A DNA stretch of 64,000 nt from Demequina muriae (GTDB lineage: Bacteria > Actinomycetota > Actinomycetes > Actinomycetales > Demequinaceae): the NCBI RefSeq assembly GCF_030418295.1, contig NZ_JAUHQA010000001.1:620001-684000 (forward strand). The letters run 5' to 3'. Below, piece by piece: positions 36,425 through 45,129 of this stretch. Position 1 is the first letter of the stretch, and the number at the start of each line of letters is the position of its first letter. The translations under genes were made by a program, and so were the position numbers. The notes under the pieces were generated by a model. That model ran no database searches and was not told the origin of the DNA. It worked only from the letters and a program-made list of their open reading frames with translations.

Positions 36425-37534
36425 TCAGCTGTCGCTGACCTGCTGACGTCGCCAGCGGATGCCCGCGTCGATGAACCCGTCGAGGTCGCCGTCGAACACC
36501 GCCTGCGGGTTCCCCACCTCGTGTCCCGTGCGCAGGTCCTTGACCAGCTGCTGACCGTAGAGGAAGTAGGAGCGCATCTGGTCGCCCCAGCTCGCCTTGA
36601 TGTCGCCTGCGAGCTCCTTCTTCTGCGCGGCCTCCTGCTCCTTCTTGAGCAGGAGCAGCCGCGACTGCAGCACCCGCATCGCGGCGGCGCGGTTCTGGAT
36701 CTGGCTCTTCTCATCCTGCATCGACACCACGAGCCCGGTCGGCAGGTGCGTGATGCGCACCGCGGAGTCGGTGGTGTTGACGGACTGACCGCCTGGGCCG
36801 GAGGACCGGAAGACGTCGACCTTGATGTCGGTCTCCGGCACCTCGATGTGGTCCGTGCCCTCGATGAGCGGGATCACCTCGACGGCGGCGAAGCTCGTCT
36901 GACGCTTGTCGGCGGAGCCGAAGGGGCTGATCCGCGCGAGGCGATGGGTGCCGGCCTCGACCGACATGATGCCGAACGCGTACGGCGCCTGGATCTCGAA
37001 CGTGGCCGACTTGATCCCGGCGCCTTCGGCGTAGGAGGTGTCGAGCACCTTGGTGGCGTAGCCGTGGCGCTCCGCCCAGCGCAGGTACATGCGGAGCAGC
37101 ATCTCGGCGAAGTCGGTCGCGTCGTCTCCCCCAGCGCCGGAACGGATGGTGACGACGGCGTTGCGCTCGTCCCACTCCCCCGTCATGAGGGTGCGCACCT
37201 CCATCGCCGAGAGGTCGGCGCGCAGCTTGGTGAGCTCGGCGTCCGCCTCGGCGAGCGTCTCGGCGTCGTTGCCTTCGACCGCCATCTCCACGAGGACCTC
37301 GAGGTCATCGATGCGCTGGCGGAAGGAGCCCAGCCGGTCGAGCTCCGCCTTGGTGTTGCTGAGCTTCTGCGTGACCGCCTGGGCATGGTCCTGGTCGTCC
37401 CACAGGTCGGGCGACCCGGCCTGGTCCTCGAGCTCGCTCAGCTGCGAGCGCAGCGTGTCGGGGTCGGTCACGGCCTCGATCTGTTCGAAGGTCGACCGCA
37501 GCGCGGAGATCTCTGCAGGGAAGTCAGTAGCCAC
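36425..37534 (-). CDS. prfB: Peptide chain release factor 2
   Basis: About 369 residues. The SPF recognition tripeptide ([11 protein letters not shown]) that reads UGA/UAA and the catalytic GGQ ([12 protein letters not shown]) are intact. There is no in-frame stop or programmed +1 frameshift site near the 5' end, so this RF2 is not autoregulated as in E. coli. A TAGACT -10-like hexamer ends 8 nt before GTG 37534, suggesting a leaderless start. A TTG three codons upstream overlaps that hexamer. Confidence 0.94.
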   Translation of the reverse strand: MATDFPAEISALRSTFEQIEAVTDPDTLRSQLSELEDQAGSPDLWDDQDHAQAVTQKLSNTKAELDRLGSFRQRIDDLEVLVEMAVEGNDAETLAEADAELTKLRADLSAMEVRTLMTGEWDERNAVVTIRSGAGGDDATDFAEMLLRMYLRWAERHGYATKVLDTSYAEGAGIKSATFEIQAPYAFGIMSVEAGTHRLARISPFGSADKRQTSFAAVEVIPLIEGTDHIEVPETDIKVDVFRSSGPGGQSVNTTDSAVRITHLPTGLVVSMQDEKSQIQNRAAAMRVLQSRLLLLKKEQEAAQKKELAGDIKASWGDQMRSYFLYGQQLVKDLRTGHEVGNPQAVFDGDLDGFIDAGIRWRRQQVSDS

Positions 37535-37567
37535 GACGGTCAAGTCTAGTGGCGACCCATGCGACCC

Positions 37568-37605
37568 GTGCCGCCGGGGCGAGGAGGCCCCGCTCCCGGC
37601 GGCAC
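37568..37605 (-). terminator. Strong hairpin after the small lipoprotein gene
   Basis: An 11-bp perfect stem (GTGCCGCCGGG / CCCGGCGGCAC) 14 nt beyond the lipoprotein stop. It separates that gene from prfB on the same strand. No clear U-run, which is common in high-GC actinobacteria. Confidence 0.75.
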
Positions 37606-37618
37606 GACCAGGAGGACG

Positions 37619-37819
37619 CTAGTCCTCGTCGTTCGCCTCCTCGGAGGCCTCGTCGAGGCCCTCCTCGACGGAGTCCTCGACCTCCTCGGCTCCCTCGGAG
37701 ATCTCTGCGGTGGTCTCGTCCACGACGTCGCCGGCGTCGGCGTCGCCGCATCCCGTCAGGCCCAGGGTCAGCACCCCGGCGCCGATGAGAACGGCTGCGT
37801 GCTTGCGATACGCGATCAT
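37619..37819 (-). CDS. Small acidic lipoprotein
   Basis: 66 residues from ATG 37819 with GAGGAG upstream. A lipobox LTGC puts the modified Cys at about residue 24. The mature part is almost entirely Asp, Glu, Ala and Ser (AEEVEDSVEEGLDEASEE). Unknown function. It has hairpins on both sides and is likely monocistronic. Confidence 0.75.
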   Translation of the reverse strand: MIAYRKHAAVLIGAGVLTLGLTGCGDADAGDVVDETTAEISEGAEEVEDSVEEGLDEASEEANDED

Positions 37820-37907
37820 GCTGCACTCCTCTCGTCGGTACGCCCCCGACAACCGCATCGGCCGTGCGAGCATTCCGAGCGAGCGCGGGCCGATGCGGGC
37901 ACACGAA

Positions 37908-37933
37908 AGCCCCGGCGCGCAGGCACCGGGGCT
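37908..37933 (-). terminator. Terminator after adhE
   Basis: Perfect 8-bp stem AGCCCCGG / CCGGGGCT with a 10-nt loop, flanked by AAA and a CT-rich tail, 84 bp past the adhE stop and before the small lipoprotein promoter. Confidence 0.8.
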
Positions 37934-38016
37934 CTCATGTGCGCCGGGTGTGTCCTGACCGGCGACGGTGGTGGGTCACGCTGGCGGGGCGGCCTCCCGC
38001 CCCGCCAGCGCTCCGA

Positions 38017-40743
38017 TTACTTGGCGGCCTTGCGAGACCGCGACTTCTTGGCGGGAGCCTCGGACGCCTCGGGAGCAGCGGCCTCGGTGACCGCGCGACC
38101 CTTGACCTCTTCGTACTTGACCCCGTAGTACGCGGCCTCCATCATCACCTTCATGTCCGCGAGCATCGGCACGCGCGGGTTCGCCGGTGCGCACTGGTCC
38201 TCGTAGGCATTCATGGCCAGCGTGTCGAGAGAGGACATGAACTCCGCCTCGTCGACTCCCACCTCCTGGAAGGAGCGCTCGATGCCCAGCTTGTCGCGCA
38301 GCTCCTCGACGGCCACGGCATAGGCCTCGACGGCCTCCTCCGGGGTCGAGTGTGCGAGACCGAGCATCTTGGCGATCTCCTGGAACCGCTCGGGCGCCAC
38401 GTAGGTCTCGTACTTGGGCCACGAGGTGGGCTTGGTGGGAACGCGACCGTTGTAGCGGATCACGTGCGGCAGGTAGATGGCGTTGGTGCGGCCGTGCGCG
38501 ATGTGGAACATCGAGCCGGTCGTGTGGCTCATCGCGTGGACGAGTCCCAGGAACGCGTTGCCGAACGCCATGCCGGCGATCGTCGCGGCGTTGTGCATCT
38601 TCTCGCGAGCCTTCACCGCGGTGCCGCCTACGGTGACGGACTCCTCGATGTTCTCGAACACGAGCCGGATCGCCTGCAGCGCCATGCCATCGGTGAAGTC
38701 GTTGGCGTAGACGGAGACGTAGGCCTCGGTCGCGTGGGTGAGGGCGTCCATGCCGGAGTCGGCCGCGACGCGTGAGGGCAGGTTCGCCGTCAGCACCGGG
38801 TCGATGATCGCGACGGTGGGCGTGAGCGCGTAGTCGGCGAGCGGGTACTTGCGCCCCGTGTCCGTGTCGGTGATCACCGCGAACGGGGTCACCTCGGCGC
38901 CGGTGCCCGACGTGGTCGGGATGCACACCAGCTGTGCGAGCTCGCCCAGCTTGGGGAAGGTGAACGCGCGCTTGCGCACGTCGAAGAACTTCTCCTTCAG
39001 GTCAGAGAACACGACCTCGGGGTGCTCGTACATGAGCCACATCACCTTGGCGGCGTCCATCGGCGACCCACCACCCACGGCGATCAGGGTGTCGGGCTTG
39101 AAGGCGCGCAGCACCTCGGCACCGGCCTTGACCGTGTTGATGGACGGCTCGGGCTCGACGTTGTCGATGATCTGAACCGACACGCCGTTGCCGCGACGGT
39201 GGAGCACGTCCAGGATCTTGTCCACGACGCCGATGCGGGTCATGGTCGCGTCCGTGATGATCGTGACGCGCTCGACGTTCGGCATGTCGCGCAGGTACTG
39301 GATCGAGTTGGGCTCGAAGTACGTCTTCGCCGGCACCTTGAACCACTGCATGTTGTTGTTCCTCCGGGCGATGCGCTTGACGTTGATCAGGTTGAGCGCC
39401 GTGACATTGCTGCTCACGGAGTTCTTGCCGTAGGAGCCGCAGCCCAGCGTGAGGGACGGCATCAGGGCGTTGTAGATGTCGCCGATGCCACCCTGGCTGG
39501 AGGGCGAGTTGGTGATCACGCGGACGGCCTTGACGCGGCGGCCGAACTCCTGGATGAGATCCAGGTCCTCAGCGTGGATCGCGGCGGAGTGACCCAGTCC
39601 GTGGAACTCGACCATCTGCTCGGCGAGCGTGAGGCCCTGCTCCGTGCTCTCGGCGCGCAGGACGGCCAGCACGGGGGCCAGCTTCTCGCGCGTCAGCGGC
39701 TCGGCCTCGCCCACGTGGGACACCTCGGCGAGGATGATCGAGGTCTCCTCGGGCACCTCGAAGCCAGCCTGCTGGGCGATCCAGTTGGGGGACTTGCCGA
39801 CGATGTTCGGGTTGAGCTTGGCGCCGGCGCAGTTCTCGCCGCCTGCCTGGACTCCGAAGATCAGCTCCTCGAGCATGACCTTCTCCTCCGGCGTCACGCG
39901 GTACGCGTGGAGACGGTCGAACTCGGTGAGCGCGGCGTCGTAGATCGAGGCGTCGAGGATGACGGCCTGCTCGGACGCGCACACCATGCCGAAGTCGAAG
40001 GCCTTGGAGACCACGATGTCGTTGATGGCGCGCTTGAGGTTCGCGGACTCGTGCACGTAGGCGGGCACGTTGCCCGCGCCGACGCCCAGTGCGGGCTTGC
40101 CGCAGCTGTACGCGGCCTTGACCATCGCGTTGCCGCCGGTCGCGAGGATCATCGCGACGCCGTCGTGGTTCATGAGTGCGCTGGTGGCCTCGAGGGAGGG
40201 GGTCTCGACCCACTGGATGCAGTTCTCGGGGGCGCCCGCCTCGATCGCCGCGTCGCGCACCACGCGCGCCGCCGCCACGGAGGACTTCTGTGCGCTCGGG
40301 TGGAAGGAGAACACGATGGGGTTGCGGGTCTTGAGCGCGATGAGCGACTTGAAGATGGCGGTCGAGGTGGGGTTGGTGACCGGCGTGAGGCCTGCGACCA
40401 CGCCCACGGGCTCCGCGATCTCGGTGATGCCGAGGATCGGGTCCTCGTTGATGACGCCCACGGTCTTCATGGTGGCCATCGAGTGGGTGACGTGCTCGCA
40501 CGCGAAGATGTTCTTCACGGCCTTGTCCTCGAAGACGCCGCGGCCGGTCTCCTCGACCGCCATGACGGCGAGGGCGCCGTGCTGGTTGAGCGCCGCGACC
40601 GACGCCTTCTTGACGAGCAGGTTCACGTCGTCCTGCGTCAGGGATGAGTAGTCCGCGAGCGCCTTCTGGGCGTTGGCGACAAGGCGGTCGATCTCGTCGG
40701 AGACCGCGGTTGCGGTGGCCGGCGACTCGGTGGTGGCAGTCAT
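38017..40743 (-). CDS. adhE: Bifunctional acetaldehyde-CoA/alcohol dehydrogenase
   Basis: 908 residues. The N-terminal ~440 residues are the CoA-acylating aldehyde dehydrogenase (FGMVCASEQ with catalytic Cys). The linker leads to an iron-dependent alcohol dehydrogenase (GGGSPMDAAK, TTSGTGAEVTPFAV, and metal His residues in MDALTHATEAYVS and GLVHAMSHTTG). The C-terminus has an extra Ala/Lys/Arg tail (KKSRSRKAAK). It turns acetyl-CoA into ethanol and regenerates NAD+ during fermentation, with PflB supplying acetyl-CoA. Confidence 0.95.
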   Translation of the reverse strand: MTATTESPATATAVSDEIDRLVANAQKALADYSSLTQDDVNLLVKKASVAALNQHGALAVMAVEETGRGVFEDKAVKNIFACEHVTHSMATMKTVGVINEDPILGITEIAEPVGVVAGLTPVTNPTSTAIFKSLIALKTRNPIVFSFHPSAQKSSVAAARVVRDAAIEAGAPENCIQWVETPSLEATSALMNHDGVAMILATGGNAMVKAAYSCGKPALGVGAGNVPAYVHESANLKRAINDIVVSKAFDFGMVCASEQAVILDASIYDAALTEFDRLHAYRVTPEEKVMLEELIFGVQAGGENCAGAKLNPNIVGKSPNWIAQQAGFEVPEETSIILAEVSHVGEAEPLTREKLAPVLAVLRAESTEQGLTLAEQMVEFHGLGHSAAIHAEDLDLIQEFGRRVKAVRVITNSPSSQGGIGDIYNALMPSLTLGCGSYGKNSVSSNVTALNLINVKRIARRNNNMQWFKVPAKTYFEPNSIQYLRDMPNVERVTIITDATMTRIGVVDKILDVLHRRGNGVSVQIIDNVEPEPSINTVKAGAEVLRAFKPDTLIAVGGGSPMDAAKVMWLMYEHPEVVFSDLKEKFFDVRKRAFTFPKLGELAQLVCIPTTSGTGAEVTPFAVITDTDTGRKYPLADYALTPTVAIIDPVLTANLPSRVAADSGMDALTHATEAYVSVYANDFTDGMALQAIRLVFENIEESVTVGGTAVKAREKMHNAATIAGMAFGNAFLGLVHAMSHTTGSMFHIAHGRTNAIYLPHVIRYNGRVPTKPTSWPKYETYVAPERFQEIAKMLGLAHSTPEEAVEAYAVAVEELRDKLGIERSFQEVGVDEAEFMSSLDTLAMNAYEDQCAPANPRVPMLADMKVMMEAAYYGVKYEEVKGRAVTEAAAPEASEAPAKKSRSRKAAK

Positions 40744-40833
40744 CTCGATTCCTTCCGAGGGAGGACGCGGGGTGCGCCCTGATGTGACCAAGGTATGCCC
40801 GTCCGAGGCGGTTTCTCAGGGGCGATGGTCCCG

Positions 40834-40847
40834 GGGACCAAGGGCCC
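40834..40847. promoter_or_regulatory. DosR/DevR-like box upstream of adhE
   Basis: GGGACCAAGGGCCC lies 91 bp before adhE. It differs at two positions from GGGACCAATGACCC upstream of pflB and resembles the GGGAC-N4-GTCCC core of DosR/DevR hypoxia boxes. It overlaps a 15-bp inverted repeat, TGGTCCC-G-GGGACCA (40826-40840). Confidence 0.45.
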
Positions 40848-40900
40848 ACGGCCGATGCGCGCGGGGCTCGGGGACCGCGGCGGCGGCAGGGCACGCACAA

Positions 40901-40932
40901 GGGCGGCGCCCCCGCCTGCGGAGGTGCCGCCC
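40901..40932 (-). terminator. Terminator after the OFA transporter operon
   Basis: Stem GGGCGGC / GCCGCCC (7 bp) with an inner GC-rich loop, 39 bp past the stop of the small transporter-associated gene and before the adhE promoter. Confidence 0.65.
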
Positions 40933-40970
40933 TGGTGTCGTACAGGTGACTGTCGCCAGCCGATGGAGGC

Positions 40971-41102
40971 CTAGCCCGTGAAGAGCGCCGCGGCCTTGAT
41001 GGCCGTCTGCGTCACGCCGTACACGAGGCCGGAGCCCACCACCACCCACAGCGCGATGGCCAGGGGGTTGGTACGGCGCGGGGCCGTGTTCTTGTCGGTC
41101 AT
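40971..41102 (-). CDS. Small membrane protein partnering the OFA-family MFS transporter
   Basis: 43 residues with one central membrane helix (LAIALWVVVGSGLVYGV). AAGG precedes ATG 41102 by about 7 nt; ATG 41108 overlaps the transporter stop as ATGA and is an alternative. Short one-helix proteins of this type are often found just downstream of oxalate/formate antiporter genes and are considered small subunits. The link to the transporter is by position only. Confidence 0.7.
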   Translation of the reverse strand: MTDKNTAPRRTNPLAIALWVVVGSGLVYGVTQTAIKAAALFTG

Positions 41103-41104
41103 GA

Positions 41105-42505
41105 TCATCCCTTCGTCTCGGCGAGAGTGGGCAGGTCCGCAGCGTCCTCGACCGCATCCTGCGTCGCGTCGAGCTCGTGGTGCGGCACCGCGTCGACGTG
41201 CTCGTGCCACTTCGCGGCGACGGGCCTGATCAGCAGGTTGGCGATGAAGCCGACCACGAGCACGCCCACCATGATGAGCAGCGACGGGCGGTAGAGGTCG
41301 GCGCCCTCGAGCCCTTGCGCCTCAAGGTTGTCGAGCACCGAGTTCACGATCAGCGGGCCGGCCACTCCGGCGGCGGACCAGGCGGTCAGCAGCCGGCCGT
41401 GGATCGCGCCCACCTCGAACTCGCCGAACACATCCTTGAGGTACGCCGGGATGGTCGCGAAGCCGCCGCCGTAGAAGCTGATGATCAGCACCGCGAGCGG
41501 CACGAACACCACCATCGCCGAGGGGCCGAACAGCGCGATCGACACGTATGCGAGGGCTCCGACGCCCAGGTACATCACGTAGGTGATCTTGCGGCCCATC
41601 ACGTCGGACAGGCTCGACCAGCCGATGCGCCCGGCCATGTTGGCCAGCGACAGCAGCCCCACGAACCCGGCGGCCGCGGCGGCCGTGATGGCGGGGAAGA
41701 AATCCTCGACCATGGGCTTGGCGTTCTCGAGGATGCCGATGCCGGCGGTGACGTTGGTGAACAGCACGATCCACAGCAGCCAGAACGGCGCGGTCTTGAT
41801 CGCGTTCGTCGCGCTCACCTGGCCGCCGCTGGAGACCTTCGATCGGTGCGCCGAGGGCACGTAGCCCTCGGGCAGCCAGCCCTTGTGCGGCACTCGCACC
41901 ACCGCGGCGCCGGCCAGCATGAGGAGGAAGTAGATTCCGCCGAGCGTCAGGAACGACGGCACGAGCGCATCGGCCGGGGTGTCCGCGTAGTTGCTGAGCA
42001 GGAACTGGGACAGAGGTGCGGCGACCATCGCGCCACCGCCGAAGCCCATGATGGCGAGGCCGGTCGCGAGGCCCGGGCGGTCAGGGAACCACTTGATGAG
42101 CGTCGACACCGGCGAGATGTAGCCCATCCCCAGGCCGATGCCGCCGAGCACGCCGTAGCCCAGGTACACGAGCCACAGCTGTCCGATGGAGACGCCGAAC
42201 GAGGCGACTGCGAAGCCACCCGCCCACGCGAAGGCGGCGAGCACCATCGCGGCGCGCGGCCCGGTGCGCTCCATCCAGCGCCCGCCGAACGCGGCAGACA
42301 GGCCGAGCATCACGATCGAGATGGAGAAGATCATGCCGATCTGGGTGTGACTCGCGTCGAACCTCTCGATCAGCGCGTCCTTGAAGACGCTGAACGCGTA
42401 CACCTGACCGATGCTCAGGTGGACGGCGAGTGCCGCGGGCGGCACCATCCAACGGTTGTATCCAGGCGGCGCAATGGTGCGCTCACGGCTCAGGATGGAC
42501 ATCAT
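41105..42505 (-). CDS. OFA-family MFS transporter (oxalate/formate antiporter-like)
   Basis: 466 residues and 12 predicted helices of the OFA family (RWMVPPAALAVHLSIGQVYAF at the start; GLGMGYISPVSTLIKWFPDR; GFGGGAMVAAPL). In a cluster with pflB and adhE it is likely a formate or monocarboxylate exporter rather than an oxalate importer; that is inference. A DosR-like box lies 67 bp upstream. It diverges from the TDT-family gene across a 235-bp region. Confidence 0.85.
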   Translation of the reverse strand: MMSILSRERTIAPPGYNRWMVPPAALAVHLSIGQVYAFSVFKDALIERFDASHTQIGMIFSISIVMLGLSAAFGGRWMERTGPRAAMVLAAFAWAGGFAVASFGVSIGQLWLVYLGYGVLGGIGLGMGYISPVSTLIKWFPDRPGLATGLAIMGFGGGAMVAAPLSQFLLSNYADTPADALVPSFLTLGGIYFLLMLAGAAVVRVPHKGWLPEGYVPSAHRSKVSSGGQVSATNAIKTAPFWLLWIVLFTNVTAGIGILENAKPMVEDFFPAITAAAAAGFVGLLSLANMAGRIGWSSLSDVMGRKITYVMYLGVGALAYVSIALFGPSAMVVFVPLAVLIISFYGGGFATIPAYLKDVFGEFEVGAIHGRLLTAWSAAGVAGPLIVNSVLDNLEAQGLEGADLYRPSLLIMVGVLVVGFIANLLIRPVAAKWHEHVDAVPHHELDATQDAVEDAADLPTLAETKG

Positions 42506-42571
42506 CGTTCTCCCTCCGGGGAATCGAGTTTCGATGCTGACTATCGTTCCGGGAGAAAGAACCCCTTCCCA

Positions 42572-42585
42572 GGGACTTAGGTCAC
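42572..42585. promoter_or_regulatory. DosR/DevR-like box upstream of the OFA transporter
   Basis: GGGACTTAGGTCAC matches the DosR core GGGAC-TTNN-GTCCC with one mismatch, 67 bp before the transporter start and within the gap shared with the divergent TDT gene. A second, tighter repeat GGGACTGGTCCCC sits near 42690. Confidence 0.45.
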
Positions 42586-42740
42586 CTCAGCGCAAAGTGG
42601 GCGGCCACGGCCCGATCGTTCCGCACCCGACACTCCGCGCGGATCGCGTGTCATGGCCTCCCGCTCGCCACGACCCTCGGGCGCATAGTCTGGGACTGGT
42701 CCCCACCCCGAACGCTCAGCACCGCACGCGAGGACACCCG

Positions 42741-43709
42741 ATGACCGATTCACCCCGCCCGTCCGTCGCGCACCTGCCCGTGGGCGCCTTCGCCATCGTC
42801 ATGGGCATCGGGGGGCTGTCCGCCGCCTGGAACCACGCCGCCGTGGCCTGGCCCGTGCCCAGCGCGGTGGGCGCCGTCCTGGCATGGGCCGCTCTCGCGG
42901 TGCTCGGCGTGCTGCTCGCCGCGTATGCCGTGAAGGCCGCGAGGCATCCTCAGGCCGTGGCCGCCGAGTGGCGACACCCCATCCGCACGGCCTTCACCGC
43001 CACCATCCCGATCGCCGCGCTCATCACGTCTGCGGCGCTGGTGCCGCACCACGGGCCGACCTCCGCGGCGTTGTGGTGGGCCGGCGCGGCCACGATGCTC
43101 ACGGTCTCCGTGTGGGTCATCCGCACGTGGTCCACCGATGCCCAGCTCGAGCACGTCCACGTGCATCCGGCATGGTTCATCCCGGTGGTCGGCAACCTCG
43201 TCGTGCCCCTCGCGGGGGTGGAGCATGCGCCCGTGGACATCTCGTGGTTCTTCTTCGGCGTGGGAATCCTGTACTGGCTCGGGCTGCTCCCGATCGTGCT
43301 CACCCGACTGTTCGTCTACGGGGTCATCCCTCCGCGGCTGGCGCCCACCCTGGCCATCATGGTGGCGCCGCCAGCGGTCGCCGCGATCTCGTGGGTGCGC
43401 CTCGGAGGGCAGTGGTCAGACCCGCTGGGCCGCATCCTGCTGGCCGTGGCGCTGTTCAACCTGGTCGCGCTGGTGGCCCACGCCGGGGCACTCCGCGCGG
43501 CACCGTTCGCACTCCCCGCGTGGGCGTACACGTTCCCGCTGGCGGCGGCCGCGGTGGCGTTCGTCTCCGCCTTCCACGACGGATCCGGCGCGTTCTACGG
43601 GTGGGCGGGCGGCGTCACGCTGGCACTCGCGAGCGGCTTCGTCGTGGCGCTGGCGGTGCGCACGGCGCGCGGCTTCGCCACCGGCGAGCTGCTCCTGCCC
43701 GAGCCCTAG
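42741..43709 (+). CDS. TDT/SLAC1-family membrane transporter
   Basis: 322 residues with ten predicted helices. The tellurite-resistance/dicarboxylate transporter pattern is visible (HLPVGAFAIVMGIGGLSAAW, HVHPAWFIPVVGNLVVPLAG, FFFGVGILYWLGLLPIVLTRL). Members carry anions such as malate, sulfite, nitrate or tellurite. Next to the rhodanese lipoprotein and its CsoR/CstR-like palindrome a sulfur-anion role is possible, but the fermentation neighbours allow a dicarboxylate too. GAGG precedes ATG 42741. Confidence 0.82.
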   Translation: MTDSPRPSVAHLPVGAFAIVMGIGGLSAAWNHAAVAWPVPSAVGAVLAWAALAVLGVLLAAYAVKAARHPQAVAAEWRHPIRTAFTATIPIAALITSAALVPHHGPTSAALWWAGAATMLTVSVWVIRTWSTDAQLEHVHVHPAWFIPVVGNLVVPLAGVEHAPVDISWFFFGVGILYWLGLLPIVLTRLFVYGVIPPRLAPTLAIMVAPPAVAAISWVRLGGQWSDPLGRILLAVALFNLVALVAHAGALRAAPFALPAWAYTFPLAAAAVAFVSAFHDGSGAFYGWAGGVTLALASGFVVALAVRTARGFATGELLLPEP

Positions 43710-43737
43710 ACCACGGCGCGACAAGCAGAGCGAGGCA

Positions 43738-44160
43738 TCAGCCGGTCGCGACGTCGCCGGGCCAGGCGCCGATTCCGCCCTCGAGCCCGACCGTGCGGGT
43801 GAGTCCGGCTGAAGCCATCTGGTCGATCGCCACCCGCGACCGGTTGCCGGACTGGCAGTAGACCGCGTAGGCGCCGTCGGCGTCGAGCTCGGCGACCGCA
43901 TCGGCGAAGGTGGGCGAGGACACGTCGATGTTGACGGCTCCCGGGACGTGACCCTCGGCGAACTCGCCGGAGGTGCGGACGTCGATGATGGTGACGCCCT
44001 CGGCCTCGGTGGCCTCGGTGAACGCCTCGCCGCCCACGTGGGCGCCATCGAAGGCGACAGGGCCGGCGTCGGCGGCGTCATCCTGTCCGGACGAGCACGC
44101 GGAGAGGGCGACGGCGGCAAGGGCAGCGATCATGGCTGCGCGAAGAGTGCGGATTCTCAT
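43738..44160 (-). CDS. Rhodanese-domain lipoprotein
   Basis: 140 residues: lipoprotein signal (lipobox LSAC, Cys at ~22), then a single rhodanese domain with IDVRTSGEFAEGHVPGAVNID and the active-site loop CQSGNRSR, catalytic Cys intact. It should transfer sulfane sulfur outside the membrane. A perfect palindrome lies directly upstream. It converges with the TDT carrier gene, its stop 28 nt from that of the carrier. Confidence 0.9.
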   Translation of the reverse strand: MRIRTLRAAMIAALAAVALSACSSGQDDAADAGPVAFDGAHVGGEAFTEATEAEGVTIIDVRTSGEFAEGHVPGAVNIDVSSPTFADAVAELDADGAYAVYCQSGNRSRVAIDQMASAGLTRTVGLEGGIGAWPGDVATG

Positions 44161-44170
44161 GCCGACCACT

Positions 44171-44186
44171 ATACCCCTAGGGGTAT
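44171..44186. promoter_or_regulatory. CsoR/CstR-like palindromic operator of the rhodanese gene
   Basis: ATACCCCTAGGGGTAT is a perfect 16-bp palindrome 11 bp before the rhodanese start. The C-tract/G-tract flanked by AT is the pattern recognised by the CsoR/CstR/RcnR family. Combined with a rhodanese it points to persulfide sensing (CstR type) rather than copper. No CsoR-type gene is in the window. Confidence 0.6.
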
Positions 44187-44217
44187 CGATAGGCACAACC
44201 CGCGGCGGGTACGGCGG

Positions 44218-45045
44218 CTAGGCCACCGTCACCGGCAGTCCATACGATTCCAGCTGCCCCTTGACCCGCTCGATGAGCTCGTCCGTGGGCGGCTTGGTGT
44301 CTGCCAGCAGGTACGGCTCCCCCGTCGCCTCCCACTTGTACTCGCCCATCTGGTGGAAGGGCAGGATCTCCATCCGCTCCACGCCGTCGAGCGTCGACAC
44401 GAACGCGCCGACCGCGTCCACGTTGTCCTCGGCGTCAGTGAGGTCGGGGACGAGCACGAATCGCACCCACATCTTCTTGCCCAGGCGCGAGAGCCGCTCA
44501 GCGAAGTCGAGGGTGGGCTGCAGCGGTCGACCGGTTACCCGCTTGTAGGTCTCCGGGAGCCCCGACTTGATGTCGAGCAGCACCAGGTCGATGTCGTCGA
44601 GGTCCTCGTCGCTGAGCCGCGCGCCCAGCAGGCCCGCGGTGTCGAGCGCCGTGTGAATGCCGAGCGCGTGCGCCTGGTGGAACACGTGGGTCACGAACTT
44701 CGACTGGAGCAGCGGTTCGCCGCCGGAGATGGTGAGGCCGCCGCCGGTGACCTCCATGACCTTCTGGTAGCGGGTGACCCGCTCCATCACCTCCTCGACG
44801 GTGTGGCGCACTCCGTTCTTCATGCGCCACGTGTCGGGGTTGTGGCAGTACTGGCAGCGCAGTCCGCATCCCGCCATGAACAGCGTCATGCGGGTGCCAG
44901 GGCCGTCGGCGCCGGTCACGAGGTCCCACGAGTGCACCGAGCCTGCGGTGTGGTCGACGATTCTCTCGGACTCCGCCAGTTCGGCGTCGGCGATCTCCAT
45001 GGGCGGACCGGGCTTCAGGTCCACCGAGACAGTGTGGTCGGACAT
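44218..45045 (-). CDS. pflA: Pyruvate formate-lyase activating enzyme
   Basis: 275 residues of the radical SAM glycyl-radical activase group. The [4Fe-4S] motif is CGLRCQYC after FMAGC, followed by GGGLTISGGEPLL, LDIKSG and the HQMGEYKW motif. It makes the Gly radical on PflB using SAM. An N-terminal extension of about 30 residues precedes the GSVHSWDLV start typical of PflA. It lies 84 nt downstream of pflB with a hairpin between. Confidence 0.94.
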   Translation of the reverse strand: MSDHTVSVDLKPGPPMEIADAELAESERIVDHTAGSVHSWDLVTGADGPGTRMTLFMAGCGLRCQYCHNPDTWRMKNGVRHTVEEVMERVTRYQKVMEVTGGGLTISGGEPLLQSKFVTHVFHQAHALGIHTALDTAGLLGARLSDEDLDDIDLVLLDIKSGLPETYKRVTGRPLQPTLDFAERLSRLGKKMWVRFVLVPDLTDAEDNVDAVGAFVSTLDGVERMEILPFHQMGEYKWEATGEPYLLADTKPPTDELIERVKGQLESYGLPVTVA

Positions 45046-45089
45046 TGTGCACCTCCTGGTGCGCGAGCGAACTCTCCGGGGCCGGGGCG

Positions 45090-45112
45090 CCCGTCCCCAC
45101 GTGGGGGACGGG
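45090..45112 (-). terminator. Intercistronic hairpin between pflB and pflA
   Basis: Stem CCCGTCCCC / GGGGACGGG with a short loop. It could reduce read-through so that the activase is made in smaller amounts than PflB. No U-run. Confidence 0.5.
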
Positions 45113-45129
45113 GCCGCCGGGTCGTGCGC

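Noticed and set aside
36425-37534. Programmed +1 frameshift in prfB
   Set aside because: The gene is open from the start through SPF and GGQ with no internal UGA or slippery site.
45061-45129. Riboswitch between pflB and pflA
   Set aside because: Only one simple GC stem is visible, with no conserved aptamer; an intercistronic hairpin is enough.
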